Below are positions 10,801-19,153 of a DNA stretch of 64,000 bases, piece after piece. Location of the stretch: positions 124,001-188,000 of the forward strand of contig NZ_VKKZ01000022.1 in assembly GCF_008271745.1 (NCBI RefSeq), given 5' to 3'. This DNA comes from Rufibacter glacialis. Lineage in GTDB: Bacteria > Bacteroidota > Bacteroidia > Cytophagales > Hymenobacteraceae. Under the pieces are notes generated by a model. The model ran no database searches, was not told the origin of the DNA, and worked only from the letters and a program-made list of their open reading frames with translations. Position 1 is the stretch's first letter. Every line of letters starts with the position of its first letter. The position numbers and the translations under genes were made by a program.

Positions 10801-11107
10801 GCCTCGTGCCTTGAACAATATGGGGTACAATTGGCTGGCCTCTGACCGGTATGTAGAAGATGGGTCTTTCCTCAGATTTAAAACAGTTACCGTCAGATAT
10901 TATCTTCCTAAGCCACTCATTGAGAAGATCAGAGCCAATGACCTGAGCTTCTATCTAACAGCCAACAACCTGTTTACTTTCACCAACTATACAGGCCAGG
11001 ATCCGGAAGTGGGTCTGGCAGGAGGCGATCCCTTTAAAATAGGGTTTGACACCTCAAGAACCCCTCCGGTGCAAACGCTGACCTTGGGTTTTGATGTAAG
11101 GTTTTAA
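7829..11107 (+). CDS. SusC/RagA-family TonB-dependent outer-membrane transporter (first)
   Basis: 1092 residues with a signal peptide ending near GMVAKAQ. A carboxypeptidase-regulatory-like domain follows (about 32-115, VRGTVTDRATKEPLIGV to VSYIGYKNF). The plug (about 120-265) shows RLAGVDIVASTGDPGAG, IRIRGTSSIN, LIVVDGMPYD and VLKDAAATAIWGARASNGVLVITT. The rest is a 22-strand-type barrel ending in an aromatic residue. It imports oligosaccharides across the outer membrane together with the SusD lipoprotein, which starts 30 bp downstream. The substrate cannot be read directly. The pectin-locus setting and the FAS1 partner suggest an RG-I or side-chain oligosaccharide. Confidence 0.96.
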   Translation: MKRVLGNFSCFILTVVFVCCGMVAKAQPGQTIVRGTVTDRATKEPLIGVSVYEIDSENRTLGGVSTDINGGYALRMRDPQHRVMVSYIGYKNFSFTVNNRSVVNVPLESTSNMLNTVEVISQQKTNTGMMDVDTRNQTSAISTIDASKLAELPAASIDEALQGRLAGVDIVASTGDPGAGMQIRIRGTSSINSSSEPLIVVDGMPYDIEIASDFNFATADEQGYAQLLNIAPSDIKEISVLKDAAATAIWGARASNGVLVITTKRGRIGKPALNYTFRGSVTKQPDALPMLTGDQYSQYIPEAFMNRTGTPLRPDVKEFQYDPKDPYWYHNYNKNTNWIDEITQLGHIQDHNISLSGGGDKARYYTSLGFFKQAGTTIGTDLSRISARINLDFTVSDRIRFKTDLSYTHLDNNQNYTNTIRSVAYNKMPNMSVYEYNEFGERTPNYFSPANNIQGGYIGTDNPNRGAGTFNPVAMAREGINRQLGERIIPKFNLQYDVLPGVLLATSDIQFDINNSKTKMFLPQTATGRPWTETTVNRASDSDNDRFSVNTKTNLLYTPRLGDNHNLQGVFSFMTFDAKNEGFGVMSSNTASAYLQDPSVPARIQGNEHRLGSSSSQTRSVGALLSAQYGYLDRYIVNVSVRRDGSSRFGENNRYGTFPSVSGRWRVSGETFMQGVTFINDLSIRGSYGASGNEPRAAYGHYDLYENYNYNYLGMAGLYQSTMKLKNLKWEQVLQSNIGINLIMMDQRVSIDADIYKRRTKDMFFQDLLISSITGFTDIDMNVGTMDNMGWEVGLNLTAYRTKDLTVDFGLNLSQNQNMIREISEFYPRERGNLNANGNYLITIQENNPFGSFYGYRYKGVYKDAEATIAKDKNGNAIVGPNGQVVPMRFGYPSLDYVFQPGDAIYEDINHDGNIDYKDVVYLGNANPKLTGGFGPTIKYKNWRLNMFFNFRYKYDIVNQTKMYTENMYDFSNQSTAILRRWRRSGDVTDMPRALNNMGYNWLASDRYVEDGSFLRFKTVTVRYYLPKPLIEKIRANDLSFYLTANNLFTFTNYTGQDPEVGLAGGDPFKIGFDTSRTPPVQTLTLGFDVRF

Positions 11108-11137
11108 AGATTTGTTTTTGATTAAGAGAAAAACAGA

Positions 11138-12637
11138 ATGTTGAAAAAATACACATATAAAGCAGCGTTGGTCCTCTTGGTTCTAGTATCAAGTGCTTGC
11201 GATAGCTGGTTAGATCTTAAACCCGAAAATGGTATTGTAGGGGATGAATTCTGGAAAACCAAAGAACAGGTGAATTCTGCTGTAGTAGGCATTTATTCTT
11301 CCATGTTAGACCAGGACCTAGCAGAAAAGCTCTTTTTATGGGGAGAACTGAGGGCCGATATGCTTTCAGCTAATACAGGGATCAGGTTTGGGGAGCTGGA
11401 GGTAATGAACGGGAATATCGTAGATACCAACCCTCTTTCTAACTGGAGACCCTTCTACAGAACCATCAACCAATGTAATACGGTCATAGAGCGGGCCCCG
11501 GGGGGTCTGGCAGAAGACAAGACCTTTACGCAGGAGCAGCTGAATACCTATTTGGGGGAAGCCTATGCCATCAGGGCACTCATGTACTTCTACCTGGCCC
11601 GGAGTTTTGGCGATGTTCCGTTGAAGCTTACGGCCACCATTAGTGATGATCAGGCGGTTGCCATGGCCAAAACAAGCCAGGCCAAGGTATTGGACCAGGT
11701 GGCAAATGACCTGTTGAAGGCAGAAGAGTTAGCCATTATTTCCTACGGGAACAGTGCCTTTAACAAAGGCCGGATCACAAAATACTCGGTCAACGCCATA
11801 CAGGCAGATGTGTACCTCTGGAAAGAAAAATATGATAGTGCCCTCATCGCTACTGATAAGATCATCAACTCAGGGCAATTCGGGCTGGTACAAGGGGTGA
11901 ATAACCCGCAATGGTTTCAGCAACTCTTTGTCCAGGGAAATTCCAGCGAGATCATTTTCTCCCTGCAGTTCAACCCCCAGCGGACAAACCCTTTCTTTCC
12001 CATGTTCAGCACCGTGACGGGCAGAAGATTTGTGGCGGCCACCCGCGTATTGGAACAAGTTTTCCCTCCTGATCCTGTAGACGTGCTGAACGCCGATATC
12101 AGGGCAAACGCTTCGGTAAGAGTGTCAACCGGTGCTGTCTGGAAATACCTTGGCCTCACAGAAGAAGAGAGCAGAACGCAAGACCAATCCTATGCCCATT
12201 GGATTTTTTACCGCTACGCGGATGTGCTGCTGATGAAGGCCGAGGCGCTGGTGGCGCAGAACAGCGGAAAAGGGCCAGAAGCACTGGAGTTGATCTACCG
12301 GGTTCGGCGCCGGGCGAACGCTCTCCCGGGTACGGATAACCCAAACATCAACCCCAACTCCATGAATGATATGATCAATTTCATTCTGGAGGAACGGGCC
12401 CGCGAGTTTGCCTTTGAAGGCAAGCGGTGGTATGATGTTTTGAGAAATGCCAGGAGATCTAATTATTCCCGCCAAGATCTTCTGAACCAGTTGGCCATCA
12501 ACAGCGCTCCGGCCGACCGGCAACAGTCTATTCTAAATAAGTACAAAGATCAGAACAGCCATTATTGGCCAATATACCAATATGAGCTTACCACCAACAA
12601 GAGCTTAGAGCAGAATCCTTTCTACAAAGGCAGATAA
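11138..12637 (+). CDS. SusD/RagB-family surface glycan-binding lipoprotein (first)
   Basis: 499 residues with lipobox VSSAC (Cys21) and the typical SusD opening DSWLDLKPENGIVGDEFWKT. TPR-like helical segments follow (YLGEAYAIRALMYFYLARSFGDVPL), and the C-terminus has the conserved ILEERAREFAFEGKRWYDVLR. SusD proteins cap the SusC barrel and capture the glycan. Its gene directly follows its SusC (30-bp gap) and precedes a FAS1 lipoprotein by 18 bp, which indicates one operon. Confidence 0.96.
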   Translation: MLKKYTYKAALVLLVLVSSACDSWLDLKPENGIVGDEFWKTKEQVNSAVVGIYSSMLDQDLAEKLFLWGELRADMLSANTGIRFGELEVMNGNIVDTNPLSNWRPFYRTINQCNTVIERAPGGLAEDKTFTQEQLNTYLGEAYAIRALMYFYLARSFGDVPLKLTATISDDQAVAMAKTSQAKVLDQVANDLLKAEELAIISYGNSAFNKGRITKYSVNAIQADVYLWKEKYDSALIATDKIINSGQFGLVQGVNNPQWFQQLFVQGNSSEIIFSLQFNPQRTNPFFPMFSTVTGRRFVAATRVLEQVFPPDPVDVLNADIRANASVRVSTGAVWKYLGLTEEESRTQDQSYAHWIFYRYADVLLMKAEALVAQNSGKGPEALELIYRVRRRANALPGTDNPNINPNSMNDMINFILEERAREFAFEGKRWYDVLRNARRSNYSRQDLLNQLAINSAPADRQQSILNKYKDQNSHYWPIYQYELTTNKSLEQNPFYKGR

Positions 12638-12655
12638 TATTTTAAAACTTTTATT

Positions 12656-14311
12656 ATGGGAAACTCAATTTTTGCCAAAGCCTTGAAAGCTAGAATAACG
12701 GCTCTGAGCCTTGTATTGATGACTTTATTGTGGGGCTGTGAAAAAGAGGTGGTAGATGTTGCTACCACCACTGACGTGAACATGCTGGGCTATTTTGAGA
12801 AAAACGCAAATCAGTTTTCCAGTTTGATAAAGATTCTGGAAAAAACCGAAGTGGCCGGCTTTCTGGCAGCTTATGGTTCCTATACCATGTTTGCGCCCAC
12901 CAATGAAGCTATTGACATTTTCTTGAAAGAGAAAGGGGCTACCTCCGTAGATCAGTTAGATGCTGAGGAAATGAAGCGGATAATACGGTTGCATTTGTTG
13001 GAGGACACCATCCCTACTTCAACGTTTACTGATGGAAAGCTTCCAAAAATCACCATGCTGGGGCAATATGTCATCACGGGTGCTGAGGTGGAAAATGGTG
13101 CTTCCAGAACCCGAGTGAACCGGCAGGCGAATGTGATCCAGGCCAACATACGGGTGGGAAACGGAATCATTCACACCATTGACCGGGTATTACAGCCTGC
13201 CAGCAAAACAGTGGCGCAAATGCTGGAAAGCAACCCGGAGTATTCCATTTTCACGGCGGCTTTAAAGGCGACTGGTTTGTTCAATCAATTGAACACAACC
13301 GGCGCTGGAATTTGGTATACGGTTTTGGGTCAAAAAAATTCCGTCTACCAGAAAATGGGGATCAGCAATTACAACGCCTTGAAGGCCAAGTATTCCCACA
13401 CCGGCAACCCAGCTGATAAAAGTGACAGCCTTTACTTGAACATGGCTTATCATATTCTGAATGACAGTAAATATCTCGCTGATCTGGTAACAGCAACTTC
13501 CCATGTTACCCTGGCACCACAGGAAGTTATTACTTCAAAGTTGAAAGGGGAGCAGGTCTTGATCAATGAGGATATCTTCAATGGCGTGCTGGAAAAAGGA
13601 GCGTTGGTAGACAGAAAAGCCAGCGACAATACGGCCACCAATGGGGTGCTGCATGATGTTACAGAAAACTACCAGATAAAAAAGAGAAACCCCGTGCGGG
13701 TGTATTTTGACGTAGCTGATCAACCTGAAATACGCATTCTACCGCAATTCAGAAGACAGGGGTCTCCTAATGTCGTTTTCCCGGTGGGCTCTTTCAAAGA
13801 TATATATTTTGAAGGTTCTAATAGTCCAACCATTTCTTATGTCACTGGTGCCGACGCCAACGCCGGGTATGCCTACAATGATTATTTACTTGTTAGGATG
13901 AGTGATAACGTGGCAAGGTTAGTAGAATTTACAACGCCTAGCCTTGTCAAGGGAAGATATAAGGTTTGGATTGCGTTCAGGCAAATTGGTAACACTGCGC
14001 CCTTGCAGGTATATTTTAATAATCAAGTATTGCCAAGAACCATTGATATGAAGCTGTTCTACCCTGGAGGTGTTGAAAGAGAACTGTTGGCCCAAGGAAT
14101 AAAACACTACTTAGCTGATAACCCAGGTAATTCCCACGCCAGATTAGCCGGCACTATCACCGTGGAAACTACAGGGCGTCATAAAATCAAGTTTGTAGGC
14201 CTCGCCAACACCAATGGCGTCCATAGGCTTGACATGATCCAGTTCATTCCAGAGGATCAGGACCAGCTTTACCCTAAAATAAAAAGGGATGGTACCCTAG
14301 TTTACGAATAG
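12656..14311 (+). CDS. FAS1-domain lipoprotein with C-terminal beta-sandwich (CBM-like) module
   Basis: 551 residues with lipobox LLWGC (Cys28) followed by EKE. Two FAS1-like domains are visible: about 45-182 (SYTMFAPTNEAIDIF to NGIIHTIDRVLQP) and about 190-342 (ending TNGVLHDVTENYQI). The last 200 residues form a beta-rich module ending HRLDMIQFIPED, reminiscent of galactose-binding/CBM6-like folds and of the DUF5108-type extension of some fasciclin proteins. It lies between two SusCD pairs in the same direction. A surface glycan-binding role is inferred. Base composition drops somewhat toward AT in the C-terminal module. Confidence 0.82.
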   Translation: MGNSIFAKALKARITALSLVLMTLLWGCEKEVVDVATTTDVNMLGYFEKNANQFSSLIKILEKTEVAGFLAAYGSYTMFAPTNEAIDIFLKEKGATSVDQLDAEEMKRIIRLHLLEDTIPTSTFTDGKLPKITMLGQYVITGAEVENGASRTRVNRQANVIQANIRVGNGIIHTIDRVLQPASKTVAQMLESNPEYSIFTAALKATGLFNQLNTTGAGIWYTVLGQKNSVYQKMGISNYNALKAKYSHTGNPADKSDSLYLNMAYHILNDSKYLADLVTATSHVTLAPQEVITSKLKGEQVLINEDIFNGVLEKGALVDRKASDNTATNGVLHDVTENYQIKKRNPVRVYFDVADQPEIRILPQFRRQGSPNVVFPVGSFKDIYFEGSNSPTISYVTGADANAGYAYNDYLLVRMSDNVARLVEFTTPSLVKGRYKVWIAFRQIGNTAPLQVYFNNQVLPRTIDMKLFYPGGVERELLAQGIKHYLADNPGNSHARLAGTITVETTGRHKIKFVGLANTNGVHRLDMIQFIPEDQDQLYPKIKRDGTLVYE

Positions 14312-14343
14312 GATGTAGTGCTAAATGTAGGATTTGCTTCAAA

Positions 14344-14380
14344 CAGATTTACCGGTAGAAATCGAAAATCTGCCGGTAAA
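14344..14380 (+). promoter_or_regulatory. Mutually exclusive hairpin arms between two FAS1 genes
   Basis: CAGATTT (14344-14350) can pair with AAATCTG (14366-14372), and TTTACCGG (14348-14355) can pair with CCGGTAAA (14373-14380). The arms overlap, so only one full hairpin can form at a time. It sits 38-74 nt before the next start codon. It may tune translation or mRNA processing inside the operon, but no function is shown. Confidence 0.25.
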
Positions 14381-14417
14381 CCCTCAAGATGATTTTGTCT
14401 ATAAACAATCAACAGAA

Positions 14418-15875
14418 ATGGACTTTTATAAAAAGTTGCTGATAATGGCCTTTCTTCTGGCAGGGTTTACCGCCTGTAAAGATGCCTGGGAAGACCATAC
14501 AGACCAGAATGACCAGGCACTGACTAAGAACTTAATGCAGGAGATTAGCAGTAATTCCAGGCTAACCAGGTTTCATGACCTTCTTGTGAAAACAGGCCTT
14601 AATCAGGTGCTCGAATCTTCTAAAACCTTCACGGTTTGGGCGCCCACCAATGAAGCGCTGCAGAACGTAGACCAGAACATTTTAAACAACCCGGAAAGGC
14701 TAAAGCAGTTTGTAAGCAACCACATCAGTTACCAGCAATATTTTTCCCATACGCCGCTGCCTGCTACAAACCAGATCAAGACCTTAAGCGGTAAGAATGT
14801 TCTCTGGAACAAGGCGAACGCTACCGTAGAGTCAGCCAAAATTGAGGAAGCGAATAAATATACCGCCAACGGGGTATTGCATATTGTTGGGGCACCGCTG
14901 ACGCCCAAAATGAACTCCTGGGAATTCTTAACCAGTACCAACCTCAGCCCGCGTCAGAAAGCTTATATGCAGTCACTGGACGAAAGGGTTTTTGTGGATA
15001 GCCTTGCTGTACAAACGGGGGTTGACCCCGCTACGGGTAGACCCGTGTATGATCCTGCAACCGGTTTTGTCCAGCAGAACCAGTTTTTCCAGCGCGTTTA
15101 CAACCTCGCCAATGAAGATTCTGTGTACACCTTCATCATGCTGACAGATGAAGCCTACTCAGCAGAATTCAGCAGATTCCAGAAGTTCTTTTCTACTAGT
15201 ACTACAGACAGTACCAATGCCCTCACCAATTGGGCGGTTACTAAAGATCTTGCCTTTAGAGGGGCGTTCACCAAAGAAACCTTACCACCTACCCTGGTTT
15301 CCAGATCTGGCGTGCAGGTGCAAATAGATAAGAGTGCCGTGGTACGGGAAGAGCGTACTTCCAATGGAATGGTATTGGTGGTAAACAAACTCACTGTTGC
15401 CAACCAAGAGAAAATCAAACCGATCAGGGTTGAGGGTGAGTCTATTTTTGACATAAGAGCTCTCCGGTTGAGCCATCCTGATAAAGCAGGAAATGTTTCC
15501 GTTCAGACAAGAAGAAGCGGCACGTCAGGGGAGAACTACCGATACTTGCGTGCCACTGGGCACGGTGTCTCTGGCTTATGGTTACGGTATGTGATTCCTA
15601 ACGTGAACTCTACCAAGTACAAAGTCTACTGGAGTGTGATCAATGATTTTCAAGCCGATCCCTTCAATCAAAGAATTGTTCTTGGAACACTAGATGCCAC
15701 CGCTTTCCCTTACAAGGCAGTAGCGGCTTCTACCTTGCCAGTGCGAGAGGAGCTAGGAGAGTACACCGCTGCAAAATATGGCAATTTGAATGCCTTTCTG
15801 AGAAGTGCCCTTTCCACTACCAATGCACTCAATCCCCTCACCCTGGATTACCTGGAATTAGTGCCGGTCTTTTAA
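14418..15875 (+). CDS. FAS1-domain lipoprotein with C-terminal CBM-like module (second of pair)
   Basis: ATG 14418 was chosen because it yields a lipoprotein signal (LAGFTAC, Cys20, then KDAWED); the in-frame extension to 14334 has no signal. Of 485 residues, a clear FAS1 domain covers about 45-160 (FTVWAPTNEALQ, NGVLHIVGAPLTP), and a more divergent one covers about 165-335 (TFIMLTDEAY, NGMVLVVNKLTV). The C-terminal beta-sandwich (about 335-485) ends LTLDYLELVPVF, echoing the end of the preceding protein. It sits 24 bp before the second SusC. It is probably a surface glycan-binding subunit of the transporter, by position and architecture only. Confidence 0.8.
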   Translation: MDFYKKLLIMAFLLAGFTACKDAWEDHTDQNDQALTKNLMQEISSNSRLTRFHDLLVKTGLNQVLESSKTFTVWAPTNEALQNVDQNILNNPERLKQFVSNHISYQQYFSHTPLPATNQIKTLSGKNVLWNKANATVESAKIEEANKYTANGVLHIVGAPLTPKMNSWEFLTSTNLSPRQKAYMQSLDERVFVDSLAVQTGVDPATGRPVYDPATGFVQQNQFFQRVYNLANEDSVYTFIMLTDEAYSAEFSRFQKFFSTSTTDSTNALTNWAVTKDLAFRGAFTKETLPPTLVSRSGVQVQIDKSAVVREERTSNGMVLVVNKLTVANQEKIKPIRVEGESIFDIRALRLSHPDKAGNVSVQTRRSGTSGENYRYLRATGHGVSGLWLRYVIPNVNSTKYKVYWSVINDFQADPFNQRIVLGTLDATAFPYKAVAASTLPVREELGEYTAAKYGNLNAFLRSALSTTNALNPLTLDYLELVPVF

Positions 15876-15898
15876 CAACCCTTTAGCTAAGGAAGTAC

Positions 15899-18800
15899 AT
15901 GCCTGTATTTTACAAAAAAATAAAAGAGATATCATTCCTTTTGGCTTTAGCCAGCACCCCTTTTTGTGCGGTGGCTCAACAGACAGATTCTGTTGCTACC
16001 TTATCTGACACAGTAGCGGTGGCCAGGCAGCCAGTGGGGGGGGTAGTGGTGACCGGTACGGTAACGGCTGCTGCCACCAAGCTTCCGCTGGCCGGCATCA
16101 GTGTGAGTGTGCCCGGGTATTCAGCCGCCTTGACAGATGATAAGGGAACCTTCTCCCTCTCGGTGCCCTCTTCTGCGTCTACCCTTACACTAGAAGGCGA
16201 AGGCTTTCAGCGGAAAGAGGTGGCGATAAAGGGAAGGAGCCAACTCATGGTGAGTCTGCATGAAGGCAATTTCACTTCCATTTATGATATCGCGGTCTTA
16301 CCGAATAACATTGATAAACCTATAAACCAGGTGACGGGGGCGGTAGTCTCCTTGAATCCGAGCCTGCAAAAATGGAGTACTTCTGCTGAATCGCCGGAAA
16401 ACTACCTCCAGGGGAAAGTAGCCGGCCTAAATGTGGTTCGCCGGTCTGGTACGCCCGGAATAGGTGCCAATCTGTTCTTAAGAGGGTACTCTTCTCTGTA
16501 CACCACAAACCAGCCGTTGATCATAGTAGATGGAATGATCTATGACATGAACGATTATGGCGGATCCATTATCAGCAACCACTTCACCAACCCGCTCTCC
16601 AATATTGATATCAAAGACATAGATAACATCACGGTTATCAAAGACGCTGCTTCCCTCTATGGCTCTAAGGGAGCCAACGGCGCTATCATGATCACCACTG
16701 GCCGGGCCCAGGAATTAGCCACCAAGATTGACTTTGCCACGTACGCGGGCGTCAATTTCACTCCTAATTTTATTCCGGTGATGAATGCCTCCAATTACCG
16801 CATTTACTTATCTGATGTTTTAAAAAGCACAGGGTTAACGGATAACCAAATCCAGGCGCGGCCCTATATGAATGATGATGTATCCAGTCCTGGCTATTAC
16901 ACCTACCATAACAATACCAACTGGCAGGAGGAAGTAATGAAGAGAAGTTACAGCCAGAATTATTACATGCGGGTAGTGGGGGGCGACAACATAGCCAAGT
17001 ACGCCTTGTCGCTTGGGGTTCTGGATAGTGATGGTATTGTCCAAAATAAGGGATTTCAGCGGTATAACACCTTGTTTAATGCTGACCTGAACATGACGCC
17101 AAAGCTGACGGTCAACTCCAATCTGGCTTTTACTTACAGTGAGCAGAATCTGGTGGACCAGGGGATTGCCCTGAATACCAACCCTATTTACCTCAGCTTA
17201 ATCAAGGCTCCGTTTCTGTCTAAAAATGAAATATCCAACGAAGGTATCACCTCACCCAACTTATCAGATACGGATATCTTCAATGTAGGCAATCCGGTGG
17301 TTCTTACGGGTAACATGCAGACCAAAGGAATCAACTACCGGTTCTTTGGCTCCGCTAAATTCAATTATGCCTTCACCAAAAACCTGGTGGCCAGCACGCA
17401 GTACGGCATTACCTATGATAAAATACGCGAGAGTTTCTTTGTGCCACGCAGAGGCACCAGCGCAGAACAGTTAGAAAATGCCATTGCAGAAAGCAGGATG
17501 GGGGCACAGGTGCAAAGATTGTTCGCCACCTTCAGTGACACCCGCTTAGCCTATACCAATACCTTCCACAACATACACCGCGTTGACGGCAGCATTGGCC
17601 TGAGATACAGCAAAAACGAAAGCGAATCAGATACTGGTTTCGGGTATAACTCCGCCACTGATGAATTGAGAACCATTGGTACCGGAGCTGCTGCCTTGCG
17701 CAGGGCCGGTGGTGAAATTGGGGACTGGCTTTGGCTGAACTATTACGCCGGGGCCAATTACGGGTTGTTGAGCAAATATTTCCTCTCGCTTACGGTGGCA
17801 GTAGATGGTTCTTCCCGGTTCGGGACAGAGGCGAAAGAGGGAATCAGCCTGTTCAACAGAAAGTTTGGGGTGTTCCCATCTGTGGGGGCTGCCTGGCTGG
17901 TTTCTTCTGAGAATTTTATGGCAGGGTTTGATTTCATTGAGATGCTGAAACTGCGCACCACCTACAGCATCAGCGGGAATGATGACATTGGGAACTACAA
18001 CGCCCGCCAGTACTATGTTTCACAGAACCTGTTAGATTTCCAGGGGTTGGTAAGGGGCAATATAGGCAACCCAGCCTTGCAATGGGAAACGAACCGGAAG
18101 GTCAACGCTGGAGTAGATCTGGGCTTGTTCAATGAACGGCTATCTATCAGTGTAGACGCCTTCCGCAACGTGACTGATAACATGCTGGTGCGTGAACAAC
18201 TGGTTTCCGCTTCCGGGTTTGATTTCATGTTCACCAACAACGGGAAAATGAAAAACGAAGGGGTGGAGCTGGCATTGAACAGCCGCCTGGTCAACACCGG
18301 TACCTTTAAATGGGATATAGGCCTTACCCTTTCAAGATACAAAAATGAAGTGACAGCCTTATCTGCTGATCAATTCACCACACAATACGCCGGCGCTACT
18401 ATTCTTACCAAAGTAGGCCAGGAAGCTAATTTGTTCTATGGCTATAAAACAAACGGGGTGTACACTACCAACGCCGAGGCCGTTCAATCAGGCTTAAGCA
18501 CAAGAACACCCAGTGGCCAAGTGGTCGCGTTCCAGGGGGGAGATATGCGTTTTGTGAATCATAATGATGAAGGGGCTTCTAAAGGCATGATTGATGAAAA
18601 CGATAGGGTGGTGATAGGAAACCCTAATCCTGACTTTACCGGCATGTTCACTACCAGACTGGAGTATAAAAGATTCTCCCTGGATACCTACTTCACGTTC
18701 AGCCAGGGCAACGATATCTATAACTACACCAGAGCACAGATTGAGTCCGCCGCCGGTACCGGCAACCAAACAGACGCGGTCATAAGAAGATGGCGAACAG

Positions 18801-19117
18801 ATGGTCAGGTAACCGATATGCCAAGAGCCAATTTTGGAGACCCACTGGGCAACAACCGTTTCTCCGACAGGTGGATTGAAGACGGCTCTTACCTGCGGCT
18901 AAGAACCCTTACGGTAAGGTATGACCTGCCACTGAACACGAAATACATCAAATCGGCTTCTTTCTATGCCACTGGTAACAACCTCCTTACTTTCTCTAAC
19001 TACAAAGGCTATGACCCTGAGTTCAGTGCCGGGGAAACCATTTTCGCCCAAGGGGTAGACGTGGGGCTGGTACCGCAAGTTAGATCAGTCTTGCTAGGGG
19101 TGAGAATTGGTCTGTAA
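15899..19117 (+). CDS. SusC/RagA-family TonB-dependent transporter (second)
   Basis: 1072 residues with a signal peptide ending near FCAVAQQ. The regulatory-like domain (VTGTVTAAATKLPLAGISV) spans about 50-125. The plug carries YLQGKVAGLNVVRRSG, LFLRGYSSLYTTNQPLIIVDGMIYD and VIKDAASLYGSKGANGAIMITT. The barrel ends SVLLGVRIGL. This copy is clearly diverged from the first (7829) and third (33002) SusC. It likely pairs with the SusD at 19154 and belongs to the operon that starts at 5566. Confidence 0.95.
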   Translation: MPVFYKKIKEISFLLALASTPFCAVAQQTDSVATLSDTVAVARQPVGGVVVTGTVTAAATKLPLAGISVSVPGYSAALTDDKGTFSLSVPSSASTLTLEGEGFQRKEVAIKGRSQLMVSLHEGNFTSIYDIAVLPNNIDKPINQVTGAVVSLNPSLQKWSTSAESPENYLQGKVAGLNVVRRSGTPGIGANLFLRGYSSLYTTNQPLIIVDGMIYDMNDYGGSIISNHFTNPLSNIDIKDIDNITVIKDAASLYGSKGANGAIMITTGRAQELATKIDFATYAGVNFTPNFIPVMNASNYRIYLSDVLKSTGLTDNQIQARPYMNDDVSSPGYYTYHNNTNWQEEVMKRSYSQNYYMRVVGGDNIAKYALSLGVLDSDGIVQNKGFQRYNTLFNADLNMTPKLTVNSNLAFTYSEQNLVDQGIALNTNPIYLSLIKAPFLSKNEISNEGITSPNLSDTDIFNVGNPVVLTGNMQTKGINYRFFGSAKFNYAFTKNLVASTQYGITYDKIRESFFVPRRGTSAEQLENAIAESRMGAQVQRLFATFSDTRLAYTNTFHNIHRVDGSIGLRYSKNESESDTGFGYNSATDELRTIGTGAAALRRAGGEIGDWLWLNYYAGANYGLLSKYFLSLTVAVDGSSRFGTEAKEGISLFNRKFGVFPSVGAAWLVSSENFMAGFDFIEMLKLRTTYSISGNDDIGNYNARQYYVSQNLLDFQGLVRGNIGNPALQWETNRKVNAGVDLGLFNERLSISVDAFRNVTDNMLVREQLVSASGFDFMFTNNGKMKNEGVELALNSRLVNTGTFKWDIGLTLSRYKNEVTALSADQFTTQYAGATILTKVGQEANLFYGYKTNGVYTTNAEAVQSGLSTRTPSGQVVAFQGGDMRFVNHNDEGASKGMIDENDRVVIGNPNPDFTGMFTTRLEYKRFSLDTYFTFSQGNDIYNYTRAQIESAAGTGNQTDAVIRRWRTDGQVTDMPRANFGDPLGNNRFSDRWIEDGSYLRLRTLTVRYDLPLNTKYIKSASFYATGNNLLTFSNYKGYDPEFSAGETIFAQGVDVGLVPQVRSVLLGVRIGL

Positions 19118-19153
19118 GAGAAAGTGTTCACAAAAGCATTAAGTGATTAACCC

